DNA of 64,000 bases from Brachypodium distachyon. Lineage: Eukaryota; Streptophyta; Magnoliopsida; Poales; Poaceae. Both the position numbers and the translations under genes were made by a program. Of this stretch, positions 1 through 12,100 are shown piece by piece (positions within the stretch are counted from its first letter, which is position 1; the number at the start of each line of letters is the position of its first letter). The stretch is from positions 21,974,555 to 22,038,554 of the forward strand of contig NC_016133.3 of NCBI RefSeq assembly GCF_000005505.3, written 5' to 3'. The notes below the pieces were generated by a model, which was not told where the DNA came from, searched no databases, and was given only the letters and a program-made list of their open reading frames with translations.

Positions 1-878
1 ATACTTCCTTTGTGTTAGAAAAATACCTTTTGGACTACGCAAGACTTCTATGCCAAGGAAGTACCTCAAATGTCCCGAATCCTTTACTTCGAACTCTTGC
101 ACGAGATGATGCTTTAGGCCAACAATTTCATCGATATCATTGCCTGTCATCACAATATCATCTACATAGACTATCAGGATTGCAACCTTGTTGTTAGAAT
201 GTTTATAGAATAATGTATGGTCAGCGTTGCTCTGATGATAGCCTCTTTTTAGCATAGCTTGTCTGAAACTATCAAACCACGCCCTTGTTGATTGTTTCAG
301 CCCATACAAGGAACGATGTAGGCGTAGTACTTTTCCTGTATTATGGCCGAAATCAAAACCAGGTGGAATTTTCATATACACCTCTTCATGAAGATCACCA
401 TGAAGAAATGCATTTTTTACATCCATCTGGTAGATGTTCCAATCAAAATTAATAGCATAAGATATGAGAGTCCTCACAGAGTTCATCTTTGCTACAGGTG
501 CAAAGGTTTCCTCATAGTCTATACCATAAGTCTGTGTGTACCCCTTGGCTACAAGGCATGCTTTGTATCTATCTATCTTGCCCTCTGGTGTATGCTTAAT
601 AGTAAACACCCATTTGCATCCCACTGGTTGCTTACTTGGTGGTAGATCCACGAGCTCCCAAGTTTTATTTTTTTCCAATGCTCTCATCTCATCCAGCATT
701 GCTCCCTTCCATTTTGGGTCTTCTAAAGCTACTTTCCAGTCATGTGGTATGTAAACAGGATCTAGAGAAGCAATAAAGCTTTGGAGGGATGGACTACAAT
801 ATTCATAGGAGATGTAATTGGTTATATCATATTTGTAGTCTTTAAGATACCCTGGTGTGTTTCGGGTTCTAGTTGGTT
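1..878 (-). pseudogene. Copia reverse transcriptase (RVT_2), partial
   Basis: The minus strand is open from the TGA at about 882 to the window edge. It encodes the Copia RT signatures WELVDLPP, QMDVKNAFLHG, SLYGLKQS and the catalytic YVDD (about 163-174), ending in a GHLRYFLGIE-like stretch. The remainder of RT and the RNase H lie outside the window. It is separated from integrase by one stop codon. Confidence 0.9.
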
Positions 879-879
879 T

Positions 880-2087
880 TCATAAGGCAATAGGTAAATT
901 ATCTACAGAAGTAGAAGGCTGATTATCACTCTGCCCTGAAGTGCTAGTAGGAGCTATGGAAGAAGGGATAGTATTGGTACTTGGGTCCTCATGCATTGGA
1001 AACTCTTCACCTTGAGATGGAAGTGATAAGTGCCCTGTGGGATCACCTTCGTCTCCATGACAAGACTTATCATCACTAACACCATCATTTTCCTCCCCCT
1101 GATTTTGAGTATTATTAGTAGATGAAGAATCACCTGAAGTGGGAGCAAGAACAAGGACGGGCACTTCGCTCCCCCTTTCTTGCTGCTCCTCAAGTGGACA
1201 CAAGGAAATACCAGACCCAACATTTGACCCATAATACGGTTCATTTTCACGGAAAGTTACATCCATGCTCACGAGAAACCGGTGCTCTGAAGGACACCAA
1301 CATCTATAGCCTTTCTTTGATGGAGAATAACCCATAAACACACATTTAAGAGCACAAGGATCTAATTTCCCGACCGAATTTCTATAATCATGCACAAAAC
1401 AGACACTCCCAAAGACCTTTGGAGGAACCACAAATTCATTAGAATTTAGAAGAAATTCAGCAGGAGTTTTGTAATCTAGAACACGAAGAGGCATGTGATT
1501 TATCAAGTACGTTGCAGTTTTAACCGCCTCGCCCCAAAGGAATTTGGGCACATTCATTGTAAACATTAATGAACGCGCAACTTCGAGCAAGTGCCTATTT
1601 TTACGTTCAGCAACACCATTTTGCTCTGGTGTATTAACACAAGAGTCTGATGTTCAATACCATTCAAAGCAAGAAACAACTCGAACTCATGATTAACATA
1701 TTCGGTACCATTGTCAGTACGTAGAATTTTAACAGTGGTTCCATGCTGATTTTTAATAAGGGCACACAAGTCTTTGAAAACTGATAACACATCACTCTTA
1801 TGCTTTAGAAGATAAAGCCAAGTGTAGCGACTAAAGCAATCAATAAAGGTCACAAACCATCGGTGTCCAGAAACTGAGTGAACCTCACAGGGTCTCCAAA
1901 CATCAGAGTGAATTCTTTCAAATGGTTTTTCACTTCTAAGACCAATACTAGGATAAGATCCCCTGGTATGTTTAGCTAGTTCACAAGCATCACATACCAG
2001 GGTCTCTTTAGGACATAACTTAAATAAAACAGGATAAACACGGGATAAGATAGCAAAAGAAGGATGTCCAAGCCTGCGGTGATGCAA
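880..2087 (-). pseudogene. Copia integrase region, frameshifted
   Basis: The part from 2087 carries the pre-integrase zinc-binding module (HHRRLGH...CDACELAKHTR) and the integrase core with two acidic residues of the DDE triad (IHSDVW, LRTDNGTEY). A frame change near 1650 moves the third acidic residue region into another frame. The frame from 1590 continues through the integrase C-terminal region (LWGEAVKTATYLINHMP) and a Ser/Thr-rich linker, then ends at a TGA at about 882. Confidence 0.9.
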
Positions 2088-2093
2088 CAGTAA

Positions 2094-3682
2094 CTATTGA
2101 CAGGGAGACAAGCAACATGCAAGAGCCACTTCATCACTTCCATCATCAAGATAATAGAGTCCATCATGCTCGGTCCCAATCCCCAAGATTCTCCCAGTCC
2201 TTAGCTCCTGAAAAGCACAACAAGTAGGATCAAACCAACTTCTACAATTAAGAGATTTATTGATAGAGTTAACTGATAAAAGATTAACTGGAAATTTGGG
2301 AACATGTAGAACAAGGGATAAGGACAATGACTTGGTGCACCTGATAGATCCACATCCGGCAATAGGTGCAATGGATCCATCTGCTACACGGACTTTGTCC
2401 TTACCTGAACAAGGTATATATGAAACAAACAAGTATGACGCTCCTATCATATGGTTTGTGGCTCCTGTATCAATAATCCAAGTTTTTGATTTGGTGGTAG
2501 TAGTATTGGCTTGATGAAGTTCCAAACAAAATGTATCAATAATCCAAGTTTTTGATTTGGTGGTAGTAGTATTGGCTTGATGAAGTTCCATACCTTGATG
2601 AGATGTGGCAATGAGACTGGAATCAGCCTTAGAGGTACCCTGGGAGGAAGATAAGCTTTCTGAGAGTTTAAGCTTGGAGTTGAACTCCTCAAGAGCTCGA
2701 GCATCTACCACTGGTGGCTCCCGTAGAGACGTAGTGTGGTTAGCTTGCCTCCTATTCACACTTTGAACTCCCCCTGACCGAGTTTTTCCTTTTTCCCACC
2801 AAGATGGATATCCATGCAGCTCAAAACATACATCCTTTCTGTGTCCATTTCTTTTAAAATGATCACAGAACAGCTTGCTTTTGTCTATCTTGCCAAAGGA
2901 CACAGGAGTACGACGATGTTGCATAGATAAAGCTGCACGATCATCTACAGATTTTAAATCATCCTCCTTAGGTTGACCCAACCGAGTTTCTTTCTCAAGT
3001 ACACTAGAAATAATATCATCGAGACTGGACCATTCAGTTTGGGAGAAAATGAGCTGCCGGCGAAGATTGAATTCCTTGTTCAATCCATCGAGAAAGAGTT
3101 TGGCCACAATAGACTCAAACCATTTATGATGGATGGGTAAATCTTGCTTGTCAATAGGCTGAAAAGGATGATAGTGATGCAGATCCCTATATAGCAGCTT
3201 TACCTCACCAGCATATTCTGTTACAGATTTTGTGCCTTGCTTCAGGTGAGTTAGCTCTTCTAGGATGCGATTTGCATGCATTTTGTTTGATTTCCCAGCA
3301 AACTGATTCTCCAAAGTCTTCCACACCTCAGGTACAGTTGACATTATCTCAACTTGTTGCCGCACTGTTGGTTCCATGCTTCCCAACAGCCATACTAATA
3401 CTCTGTCATTATTCTGCTTTGTATGAGCATCACTGATTTTCTGCTTTCCTACATCACCAGTAAGCATGTCCTCATAGCCATGGGAACTTAGTATCAATTG
3501 AGCATGACGTGCCCTCTTACATAGTTCCCTGGACCAGACAACTTCACTTGGTTTGGTTCCAGTGCATACTTGATTGTCTCAGTGACTGATTTTACTTGCT
3601 GCTGTTCCAACAATTTACTGAAAAGTTCATACAGCTTCTCCATGCCCGAGTCCCCTGATTTATCTTTGCTACCATCTCCCAT
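2094..3682 (-). pseudogene. Copia gag plus protease N-terminal part, frameshifted
   Basis: The start at 3682 begins an acidic N-terminus followed by the VKLSGPGNY signature of Copia gag (UBN2 type). The frame shifts near 3515 and continues in another frame from about 3530 to 2094. That frame shows the gag core with LxxLKQG-like helices, a CxxHFKRNGHxxxxC zinc-knuckle-like stretch and the aspartic protease motif DTGATNHM. A 66-bp tandem duplication (2467-2598) repeats the peptide leading into the protease active site; only the downstream copy is followed by the full D-T-G-A. Protein from this copy is unlikely. Confidence 0.88.
2467..2598 (-). repeat. 66-bp tandem duplication in the protease region
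   Basis: Two copies start at 2467 and 2533 and match almost perfectly over at least 58 bp. Because 66 is divisible by three the reading frame is kept, giving two consecutive WIIDT-containing peptides. Only the second runs on into the catalytic GATNHM residues. Confidence 0.93.
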
Positions 3683-4100
3683 GGTCTTCTACTTCAGCAA
3701 TCCACCACGAATGCAACTATGCCAAAGCTCAATATGCCAAGGATCACCACAACAAAATGCAGATTGGAACACACGTGCACCACTCACAAAGTATTATTTA
3801 ATCCGGCAAGCTGACCAACACAACAGCTTCACAGTAGAACTTGGCAATACTAACCTTTTTTGCTTGAGCACAAGACCAAAGCTCTCGGCTCTCCTTCTTG
3901 CTCAGCTGCAGCAGAGAATAGAACCCTCGCTAGGAGCCTAGGAGACTCTGCAATTGGACGGGACGGCAACACAGCACCACACCGGCGGCGATGGAGGCTC
4001 CCCGAGCACAACCTGACCGTAACAGCTCTACCACCCAACAACTCACGCAACACAGCACCGCGCTCGATTGAATCAGGGGAAGATCATGCAGGATCGATCC

Positions 4101-4112
4101 GCTTTGATACCA
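4101..4112 (-). other. Primer-binding site of the Copia element
   Basis: On the minus strand this reads TGGTATCAAAGC, one mismatch from the tRNA-iMet-complementary site TGGTATCAGAGC used by plant Copia elements. It lies between the gag leader and the presumed LTR end at about 4116, which fixes the orientation of the element. Confidence 0.85.
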
Positions 4113-4312
4113 TATTGATTCTCATACGAAAAACATGAAGATTTGAGTGGATTGAGTGGGAGAACAGAGAGGAAGCAAGCTGAAGAATGGGGAATTTTCT
4201 GGACCCCTCTACGCTGCCCAGTTGTCTGTTATCTGCCTTATATTATTTGTACATTTTACATTTAGACCCTCTAACAGATATATAAATTTCAACTCATGGC
4301 AACAACACCAAT

Positions 4313-4655
4313 AGCAACTCTTGGTCGGCTTCGGCGACGTAGTGGCCCCACGGTCAGTTCCCGTCGAAGATGCCCGGTAGGGAGAGAGAAACAAAGAAAT
4401 GTGAATGGGTTGGTGGCCCCATCAAATTTTCCGCTTATTGGTATATGTGACAAATAAAACAGTGTCACGGCATGCAGGCCGAGAGATGAAATTTGCACAA
4501 AAATTTAGCTGGGACACAAAGTTGGCACACACACACACACCATAGTTGAAGGACGAAAAAACACTTGCGAACAGAAATAGCCTGGTACCACATTCGTCTA
4601 AAACAAGCTACCACATTTGTCTACATGGGCTAACTACCCGATCAATTAATTACTA
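4313..4655. other. Spacer, possible U3 of the Copia LTR plus a CA repeat
   Basis: No gene is seen. A run of CA dinucleotides lies at about 4527-4541. The lower-coordinate part may be U3 of the Copia LTR, but no second LTR is available to confirm this. Confidence 0.4.
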
Positions 4656-5652
4656 CTCCATCCGATCCAAAAGACCGTTCCTAAATGTTTGAAATTCTAG
4701 TTTTGTCCTAAGACAAAAAAAAATTGACCAAGTTAATAGAAAAATCTATCAACATCTAAGACTTAAAATTAGTTTTATTAAATCCATATGCTATATTTTT
4801 TTTTCTAGAATACACCAAAGCAGGTGTATCATATATTAAAAAAGAAGCCCACGACGCGGATATAAGGCCCGTAGGCCGAAGTCATGAGATTACTCTCTTA
4901 CAACCCACTGAGAAGCCACCAAACCACCACCCCTAAAGAGATTAACCGCAGCCCAAGCAGATCCTTCATCTATTACAGAGTGTAGAATCCTACTAACACA
5001 CGGCAACTTACCATCGAAGACTATCGAGTTCCTATGCCGCCAAATGCACCAGCAGACGAGGGTGATGGCCGTGTTTAGGTTCTTCCTGTCGATCCGGCTG
5101 GTCGTCTCCAGGCTCGATCACCACTCGGCAAGTGACGATTGTCCCAAAGGAACCCAATCAGGTTTGCCCCAAGAAATGAGGATGGCCGACCACACAACCA
5201 ACCAGGAGGTGAGAAATATCCTCTTGCTCCTGATCGCAGAGCGGACAGCGCGTCGGATGCTGAAGGCCACGGGCACAAAGACGGTCGGCCGTCCAGCATC
5301 GCCCATGAATAGCAAGCCACATGAAGAATTTGCATCTGCTGGGCACACGCGAGTTCCAAATCTCCGAGGCCCCAGGCATGAGCTCGCGCCCTCGGAAGAA
5401 GGCCGCGTACGCGGAAGATGTCGAAAACAGGCCCGAGGCGCACCAGTTTCACTTGAAGTGATCTTCCTCCTCCGGAAGCACCACAAAATGGATCCGGTCC
5501 CAAACAAGCAGGAATTCCCCAAACAGAATGGATCATTTGGTCCAGATGCTACATATTTTCATAGTATACTTATTTGATATTCTATAAACTTGGTCAAACT
5601 TTAATTTTTTTGTCTTAGGACAAAAAACTCCAAACATTTAGGAACTGGGAAG
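4656..5652. mobile_element. Stowaway-like MITE split by a LINE fragment
   Basis: Both ends are flanked by TA and have related inverted ends, CTCCATCCGATCC at the left and the complement of CTTCCCAGTTCC at the right. The inverted homology continues inward for about 90 bp, with CCTAAATGTTTG and GTCCTAAGACAAAAAA appearing inverted on both sides. Without the insert at about 4800-5545 the element would be roughly 250 bp. Confidence 0.8.
4800..5545 (-). mobile_element. 5'-truncated LINE remnant with zf-RVT domain
   Basis: The minus strand at 5158-5379 encodes the zinc-binding domain found at the C-terminus of plant L1-type ORF2 proteins: IWNSRVPSRCKFFMWLA, then CPLCDQEQEDISHLLVGC. A T-rich run at about 4796-4803 on the plus strand is the expected poly(A) tail of a minus-strand LINE. 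A near-match direct repeat (ATGCTATATTTTT at 4788 and ATGCTACATATTTT at 5546) looks like its target duplication. Only about 750 bp of the 3' end is present. Confidence 0.8.
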
Positions 5653-6143
5653 TATTTTACTTGATTGTTAACCAAAGGAAACGGGGGAACATTGCCTTGA
5701 TATAGTCGCTAATTAGATTATTACACGTGTTTTCTGATGAGCAGAGTTGACCTCGAATATATAGTTATGCAACAAGTAAAACAAATAAATTACACTTCGA
5801 ATACCAGTAGTACATTAGTGGAAACATCTCGCAATCTTTTTTATGCGACTGTGCTACAGAAGGCATCATCTCTTGAGAAATGCCAGACAGCCTGAGGTCA
5901 TGTAATGTAAGAAAGAGAAAAAGAGGCTTCATATCCTAAATCCTGAAATGAATACATTTATTATGCAACTTGATGCACAGAACTGTGTGCTGTGTTGCAT
6001 TTTTCTTTCCACCCAATAAGCTCTCAAAATATTTCATCATCCTGATCTTTTTGACTAGCTAGTTTCTGAGGTCTGCTGATGCTGTACGGTAAATTGCCTT
6101 CTTGGTATCCAAAATTTGGGCCATGGAAAAGGTTAAACCTGTG
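5653..6143. other. MRL1 3' flank and probable 3' UTR
   Basis: AT-rich sequence between the MITE end and the stop codon of the minus-strand PPR gene. No further gene is seen. It should contain the MRL1 3' UTR. Confidence 0.5.
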
Positions 6144-9100
6144 CTATAAAGAAAGGCTTCTGATATCGCGCTGCTGATCAGCGATCCCTTTTGCTAATCT
6201 CGAGGGTAGTGGAAGCAATTCTGCTGGTGTTCCAGTGGAGGGTGTGCTCGTGAATTTTGGATTAAACCACCTTCTTAGTGTGAGGCCGTTGATCCTCATC
6301 CTGCCGTGAGACTCCTCGCCTTGATATTTAATTCCCAATCTTCTCAGAAGGGAGCCGACTGCTTGACCAACTCTGTATGACAATCCAAATCAGTCTCTTA
6401 GATATAAACAGAATTTGTATGTGACTCGGTGGATTTAAGATCGGTAAACTAGCTGCTAGCATAGAATAACATTTCAACAGAAACGTGAGTCCAGACCTCC
6501 TTCGACGTTATTAAATGAAAATTTGTTAATGCATAGGACAAGTATGACAAAAGTAGATGCGATTTTCACCTTCCAGCAAGTTTAAGTGTTTTCTCTCTTT
6601 CATCAAGATCAACTTGTTTCTTTTCTGTGGGTAACAAAATCGTAACATTCGGTAACCTTGCACCTGCATGGCATAACATATAATTAGAACTGAATGAATA
6701 AGATGTGGATCATACAACAAGTTTCTACATTTCTTTTTTTTGTATATGGAGATCACACTACTATTTGGCTGTTGCTTGAAGATTCCTCCAAGAATTGGGA
6801 CCCGGTGATCAACATAAGTCTATCAATAACTTGTCCTTTTAAATCCCTAGAAAGTTCTTATTCAGCAAGAATGATCTGAGCAGGAACAACCGAACAACTA
6901 AGGATTGAATAAAAAGTTCCGCAGATTCTATGTATTTTCTTTCGCCAGTTTAACAAGGAAATGACTAGAATTATTTCATAGAAATTTGCAGAGCTAAATT
7001 ATCCATGAGCATTTATTATTCTTGCAGATTTTGCCAACAAATATATTGTACACAAAGTAATTATTTGGCGCATCAAAAATACTTTTGTAATCACCTGCAG
7101 CTAGTCGATGCTTCAGGGACTTAAATGTCATCAAAAGAGAAACCTGAAAGAAAAAGAATGTATAGTATTAATTATATGATGTATATCTTGTCAGCGGTGG
7201 GAGTGTAGCAATTAAGGTCAATGATGATGCCAGTCATTTCTTTCGAGCAAAAAGAAGGTTTGAGACAAAGGGATCTGTTATCCCTCGTGTTTATCAAATA
7301 TTGTCGGTGATATGCTCACCATTATCATTGACCGGACCAAAACGGAAGGTCAAATTGGGGGAGTGGGGCCTCAACTTGTCCATTCTCTAAAATACTGACG
7401 ATACCGTCCACTTTATGGAACATGATCTAGAAAAGGCTCACAACCTTAAGCTTTTTTGCTCTATGCGCTTAACCATTCTCTAAAAGCAACGAACCAATGA
7501 TAAAACTAAGCAAAATTGCTAGAGAAATGGAAAAACTATACAGCCCTAGACTATCCTCATCGCACTGGGTCTGGGCGGGGCGTGTGACATGGCAAACAGC
7601 GGCACCTTGGCACCGCCGCACCAGCCAGCAAGCTTCCAGGGCCGGGCCTCAAAGATGATTGAGTCTATGAGCGCAAAGCAATCTGGCAAGACTCCCTTGA
7701 TAACACAGTTGTTGCGCTACTGCCACAGTCTCCAGATGGTGAGGATGATGAGGTACTGCACACCGTTGAGCTTGTTAGGACCAGCACAATCCGGTGAACT
7801 ATCAAACCAAGCATTAAAGGCATCATCCGGGCTACGGGCGATGGACTAGAGCATGAAGTTGGGAACCACTCTATGCCAAATCTACCAGGTGAAGACGCAA
7901 CCCAGGAGATGTAAGATGGTGTCAGCCTCCAGGTGACAAAGAGGGCATGCAGGCCACATCTGAAAGCAGTCTGAAATCCAGCAGTAATTCGTCATGGTTA
8001 ACTATGTAAAAACCTTGAACTTCAAATGGACCTAGCCTTCCCAAATTGGCCCCAGAACAGTGACTCCAGAAAGCCGGCAAATAAGGCAGAATAGGCGGAC
8101 TTGATGAGTAACTGATCGTTTCAAAGGTCATTTTTTTTGTAACTAGAAGGACGCCCAACATCTAGCTCACATTTACAACGCCCAGATACTATAAAATCAT
8201 TAGATCAACTAGTACCAACATGTCTTCAGTTATGGGATTGACTAGGCAGGGCGGTGCTAGAACTCCACTTGAATGACGGAGAAAAAATATGCAGTATTGG
8301 TAAACCAATTGGTAAGATTAAGTCTCCCTTCCCATGCACTATACCAAGTTTATGCAACAGATGATAGCAAACACACAACTGATTTTACTGCAAAAATGTG
8401 CTACAATACAGAGTAAGGGCACTAGTGATGTGACCGCTCATTTATTTAAACAAAAAATCTAAAGCAGTTCCATGGAAGTAACTTAATGCAATAAGATAAA
8501 AAGATTAAAAAAACCTCGGCTGTGTACATCTTTGACTTTCTTGCATCAATGACAATTTGGCTATGTTTTGTGGAAGCACTTGCCACTGCTCCTAACAAAG
8601 CAGCTTCCTGTGACAAAAGGGCATATGGCTTTAATACCTACAGAAAACTGAAACGGAGCCATGATTTAACAGAAAGATATCATATTTACCTCCAGTATTG
8701 AGAAAGCACGAACATCATATTCACCGAATCCTTCCAATAGTGAATATGTATTAGGGTGATGTGGCATATCACAACTTATTCCCATGTTATCAATGAAAGT
8801 ACTTTTCAATGAACTGTCGTGAGGAAACCTCAAACATCCCAACACTTGAGATAAAACATCACTTGAGGGTAACAGACCAGCGGTAATTGCCTGACGGAAG
8901 ACCATAATTGCTGAGGTGGTCCTACAATAAGATCAGCGAATATAAGCTATTTTTCTTGCGAGAAATAAACAAGGATATGCTTAACAGTAGATGCTCAAAA
9001 CGGTGAAGGCTTTCAATAACGTTATAAGCCTATACTGATTCGAAAACCATGAACAGGACAGTCTTGCAAATTGCAAAGGTTGCCTATGACTCTACAATCC

Positions 9101-12100
9101 CGAAGTTCGTAATCAAGACATACTAACTGAGCTCATTCCTGAACCTCAGAATCTACCAATAATCCAATATTTATCCAAAACAAGGATCAGATTCTAATCT
9201 GCAGCCATTTCGTGCACTCAAGAAACGCTATACAGCATTGACATCACCAAGGCTTGCTGCACTGTGAAAACCGGACTTTCATAACTACATTTGTTGAATT
9301 GAACTTGGCTGGCCCAAAGCAGGCAGCTTTACTATTTGGTGTGTTCATAAAATATAAGTTGCTGAAGAAGAAAACTAAAGAATTGATTGTAGATATATAG
9401 TAAGTGCTGGAGAGTTAATATTAGAGTCTAATACGAGTCTAAATTTTTGTCGGAAAATAATTTGAGTTCAGGTCCTTGATCCATGAGAGTGCACATTAGA
9501 ATCCAGCTCTAATCCTTATCAGAATGTCTCGCTTCTTTCGGGTTGGATCTAGATTCCAGCAGCAGATCCTCTTTCTAGGTTTAATAGATCAGACCAGAGC
9601 AAGTAGAACATATTTTATCTGTGTTTACCATATAGTATATGAAATTCTGTCAACTAATTTATCTTCCTTATATGTTAGCCTAAGGGATAACTGGAACAAT
9701 TTGATCTATTAACATGAAGCTCGGCATACATATATATAATGTATGGACAATCCAGCATGGAGTGTACCATTTATTATCAATCTGTGGTTTCCCCAGGTTG
9801 AATCTGACAATGATATTGCCAAGGGAAAGATCATTGGAAAACTTTTGTAGACACAAACCTGGAGAAGAAAAAAATCATTAGGAACAATAGCCACCGAAAA
9901 AAAGTACACAAATAAAAAAGAACTGCTAGTGGTAGCATAAGACATACAAAAAAAGATAAACAGGTCTGTTCAGGAAAGGAAGAGAATGCAAGTTCTTCCA
10001 TACAGTATAGATACAAAAAAGGACTTACCAGTAACACAACCAACAATGGTGGGATTAAGGCCAATACCATCTACTTTTAATTGTTCAAATAGATCAATAC
10101 CTAGTTCTGCTTCACCATTCCTGCAGGTTAAATGTAAGCATCGGCATAATACCATGAGAGTAGTTTGAAAAATACAGCGCTTGGTGAGATCAGATGCATT
10201 ACCTTTCGCAAGCCACACATAAGACAGAATAGGTTATCTCATTTGGACGGACACCAAATTCCTTTAGCTCGTTAAGGACCTCAATAGACTTTTGAACTTG
10301 ATCGCCATCACCTACAATTTCATTGCGTAATCAATAAAAAAACATAAAATCATCATTCTTTCAGTGTTCAGAGAAGAGAGAGTTCCGAAAAAAAATACAT
10401 GCATGTTTCAGGTAACAACAAATGCATAAATGCCCTATACGTAAGTACAGTACCATAGGTCTCTTAACTTGGCAGGTCTGTAAACTCATTGTGAACTGCC
10501 AGCTGGATACTTAAACTTGCAAATACTATCATTTAAGACATTGTGACTTTTCATTAGCTTTACCTGTGACGTTAGCTTCATATCTTTACTGCATTGTGAG
10601 AGGACCACTTTAGATACTTGAGAAAATAAGTTAGTCTATTGGCAAATACATTTGAGGACCTATCAAGTTCACATTCAAGTTTAGGGAGCCAACTGACATT
10701 GTTACAAGTATAGGGTCGTATGGTTCAATTTTTTCTATCATAAAATAATAGATGGCAAGTGAAAAAAATATTTGCACTTCCTTCTAGGGGTACCCATACA
10801 TAGGGAAGTGATCAGAGCATTCATCATTGGAACTGTTGGAGTTAATCTGCTGATCTTAATCTCCTCAAATAGCTGTAGTGCCTTTTTCCAGTCCTTGGCC
10901 TGATACAGTGGCAATCAGATCACGATTAGCTAAAGACAATCTAATAATAGGGATGGATTCAATCAAAGTACATACAAGCAAAATATGGATTTAAGTTGCA
11001 TACAAAATTTGAGCACTATTGTATTTGTAGACACACAACTCAAAATTAAATCCTTGACATCAAACAATTAACGTCAGAACTTACATTGCAACAAGCGCCC
11101 ATAAAGGAACTGTATGCCATGATTCCAACATGAAATCCCTTTGCTCTTACATCTTTGATTATTTCAAAGGCAGCATCAGCCCTCCTAGCATGGCCAGCTA
11201 CATCAACTAGAGCACTCAGAAACATCTGTAGTAGATGGAATTAAGCAAAGAGAAAAGTCAAATAAGCTGCAGGAGAGAACACAATACGTATCTCTTATGC
11301 TTCCACTAAGAAATAGCACCTCATCCGGTATTACTCCAATCTTGTTCATATCTTCATAGATCTTCAGTGCGAAACCTAGATCACCAGTCAAGCTACAGCT
11401 TCTCAATGCAATTGTGTAAACTTCTGGGGTACCCTTTATATTGTACTCCTGAAGCATTTTGTAAACTTCACGAGCTCGATCAGCCTAGACAAACAAAACG
11501 ATTTGCACGACTTGATTTTCAATACAGCAACTATATTTTCAGTTTTGCATTTCAGGAAAAGATTAAATGTCTGAAACCACCTGGCCGGCCTGAATACATG
11601 TCTTCATAAGTGCTCCAACTGTGACATGATCAGGAAGAATTGGCTTCCATCCTTTAGATTCGGAGGGTTCTGCCGTCATTTCTGATAAAACATCAAAAGC
11701 TCGAGCAACAGCTCCAGATTCACCGCATGCACTGATCAAAGCATTGAAGACAACTCGATCTGGCTTCACCTTCTACTGCAATTATGACCCAGTAAGTTCA
11801 TCAAGCACAAAGATGCTTGCAGAGGATTTTTTAACAGAACAATTTCTTCAGCAAAATGTACAGTGCAAGTGAAAAGAAGCACATCTAACATATAATTCCA
11901 CTCGACAACAATTTCACCTTTGAACTCATGATCCCATAAGCACCAAATGCTTTTGCCACTTGTCCAGCTTTAGCACAGCCATCAATTAGTGCACCGTATG
12001 TGTTAACATTTGGTTCTATTCCAGCACTGACCATCTCATGGAAGACCTAAAATATAAACATTTTCAAACCTAAAATGTAAGTACCACATAAGGGATGTAA

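Larger units (their letters stand above)
1..4300 (-). mobile_element. Ty1/Copia LTR retrotransposon, degenerate, truncated by window edge
   Basis: Copia domain order reads from high to low coordinate: primer-binding site, gag, CCHC-like knuckle, protease, integrase, then reverse transcriptase, with no RNase H before the window edge. The upper limit is approximate. The LTR begins at about 4116 next to the primer-binding site, but its outer end could not be fixed and the second LTR is outside the window. Coding capacity is lost through at least two frameshifts (near 3515 and 1650) and one in-frame TGA at about 882, so this copy is non-autonomous. The TGA lies where the family normally has a CGA-type arginine codon, which fits methyl-CpG decay. 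A 66-bp tandem duplication sits in the protease region. Confidence 0.93.

Noticed and set aside
5044..5577. 177-codon plus-strand frame
   Set aside because: Antisense shadow of the LINE zf-RVT region on the minus strand.
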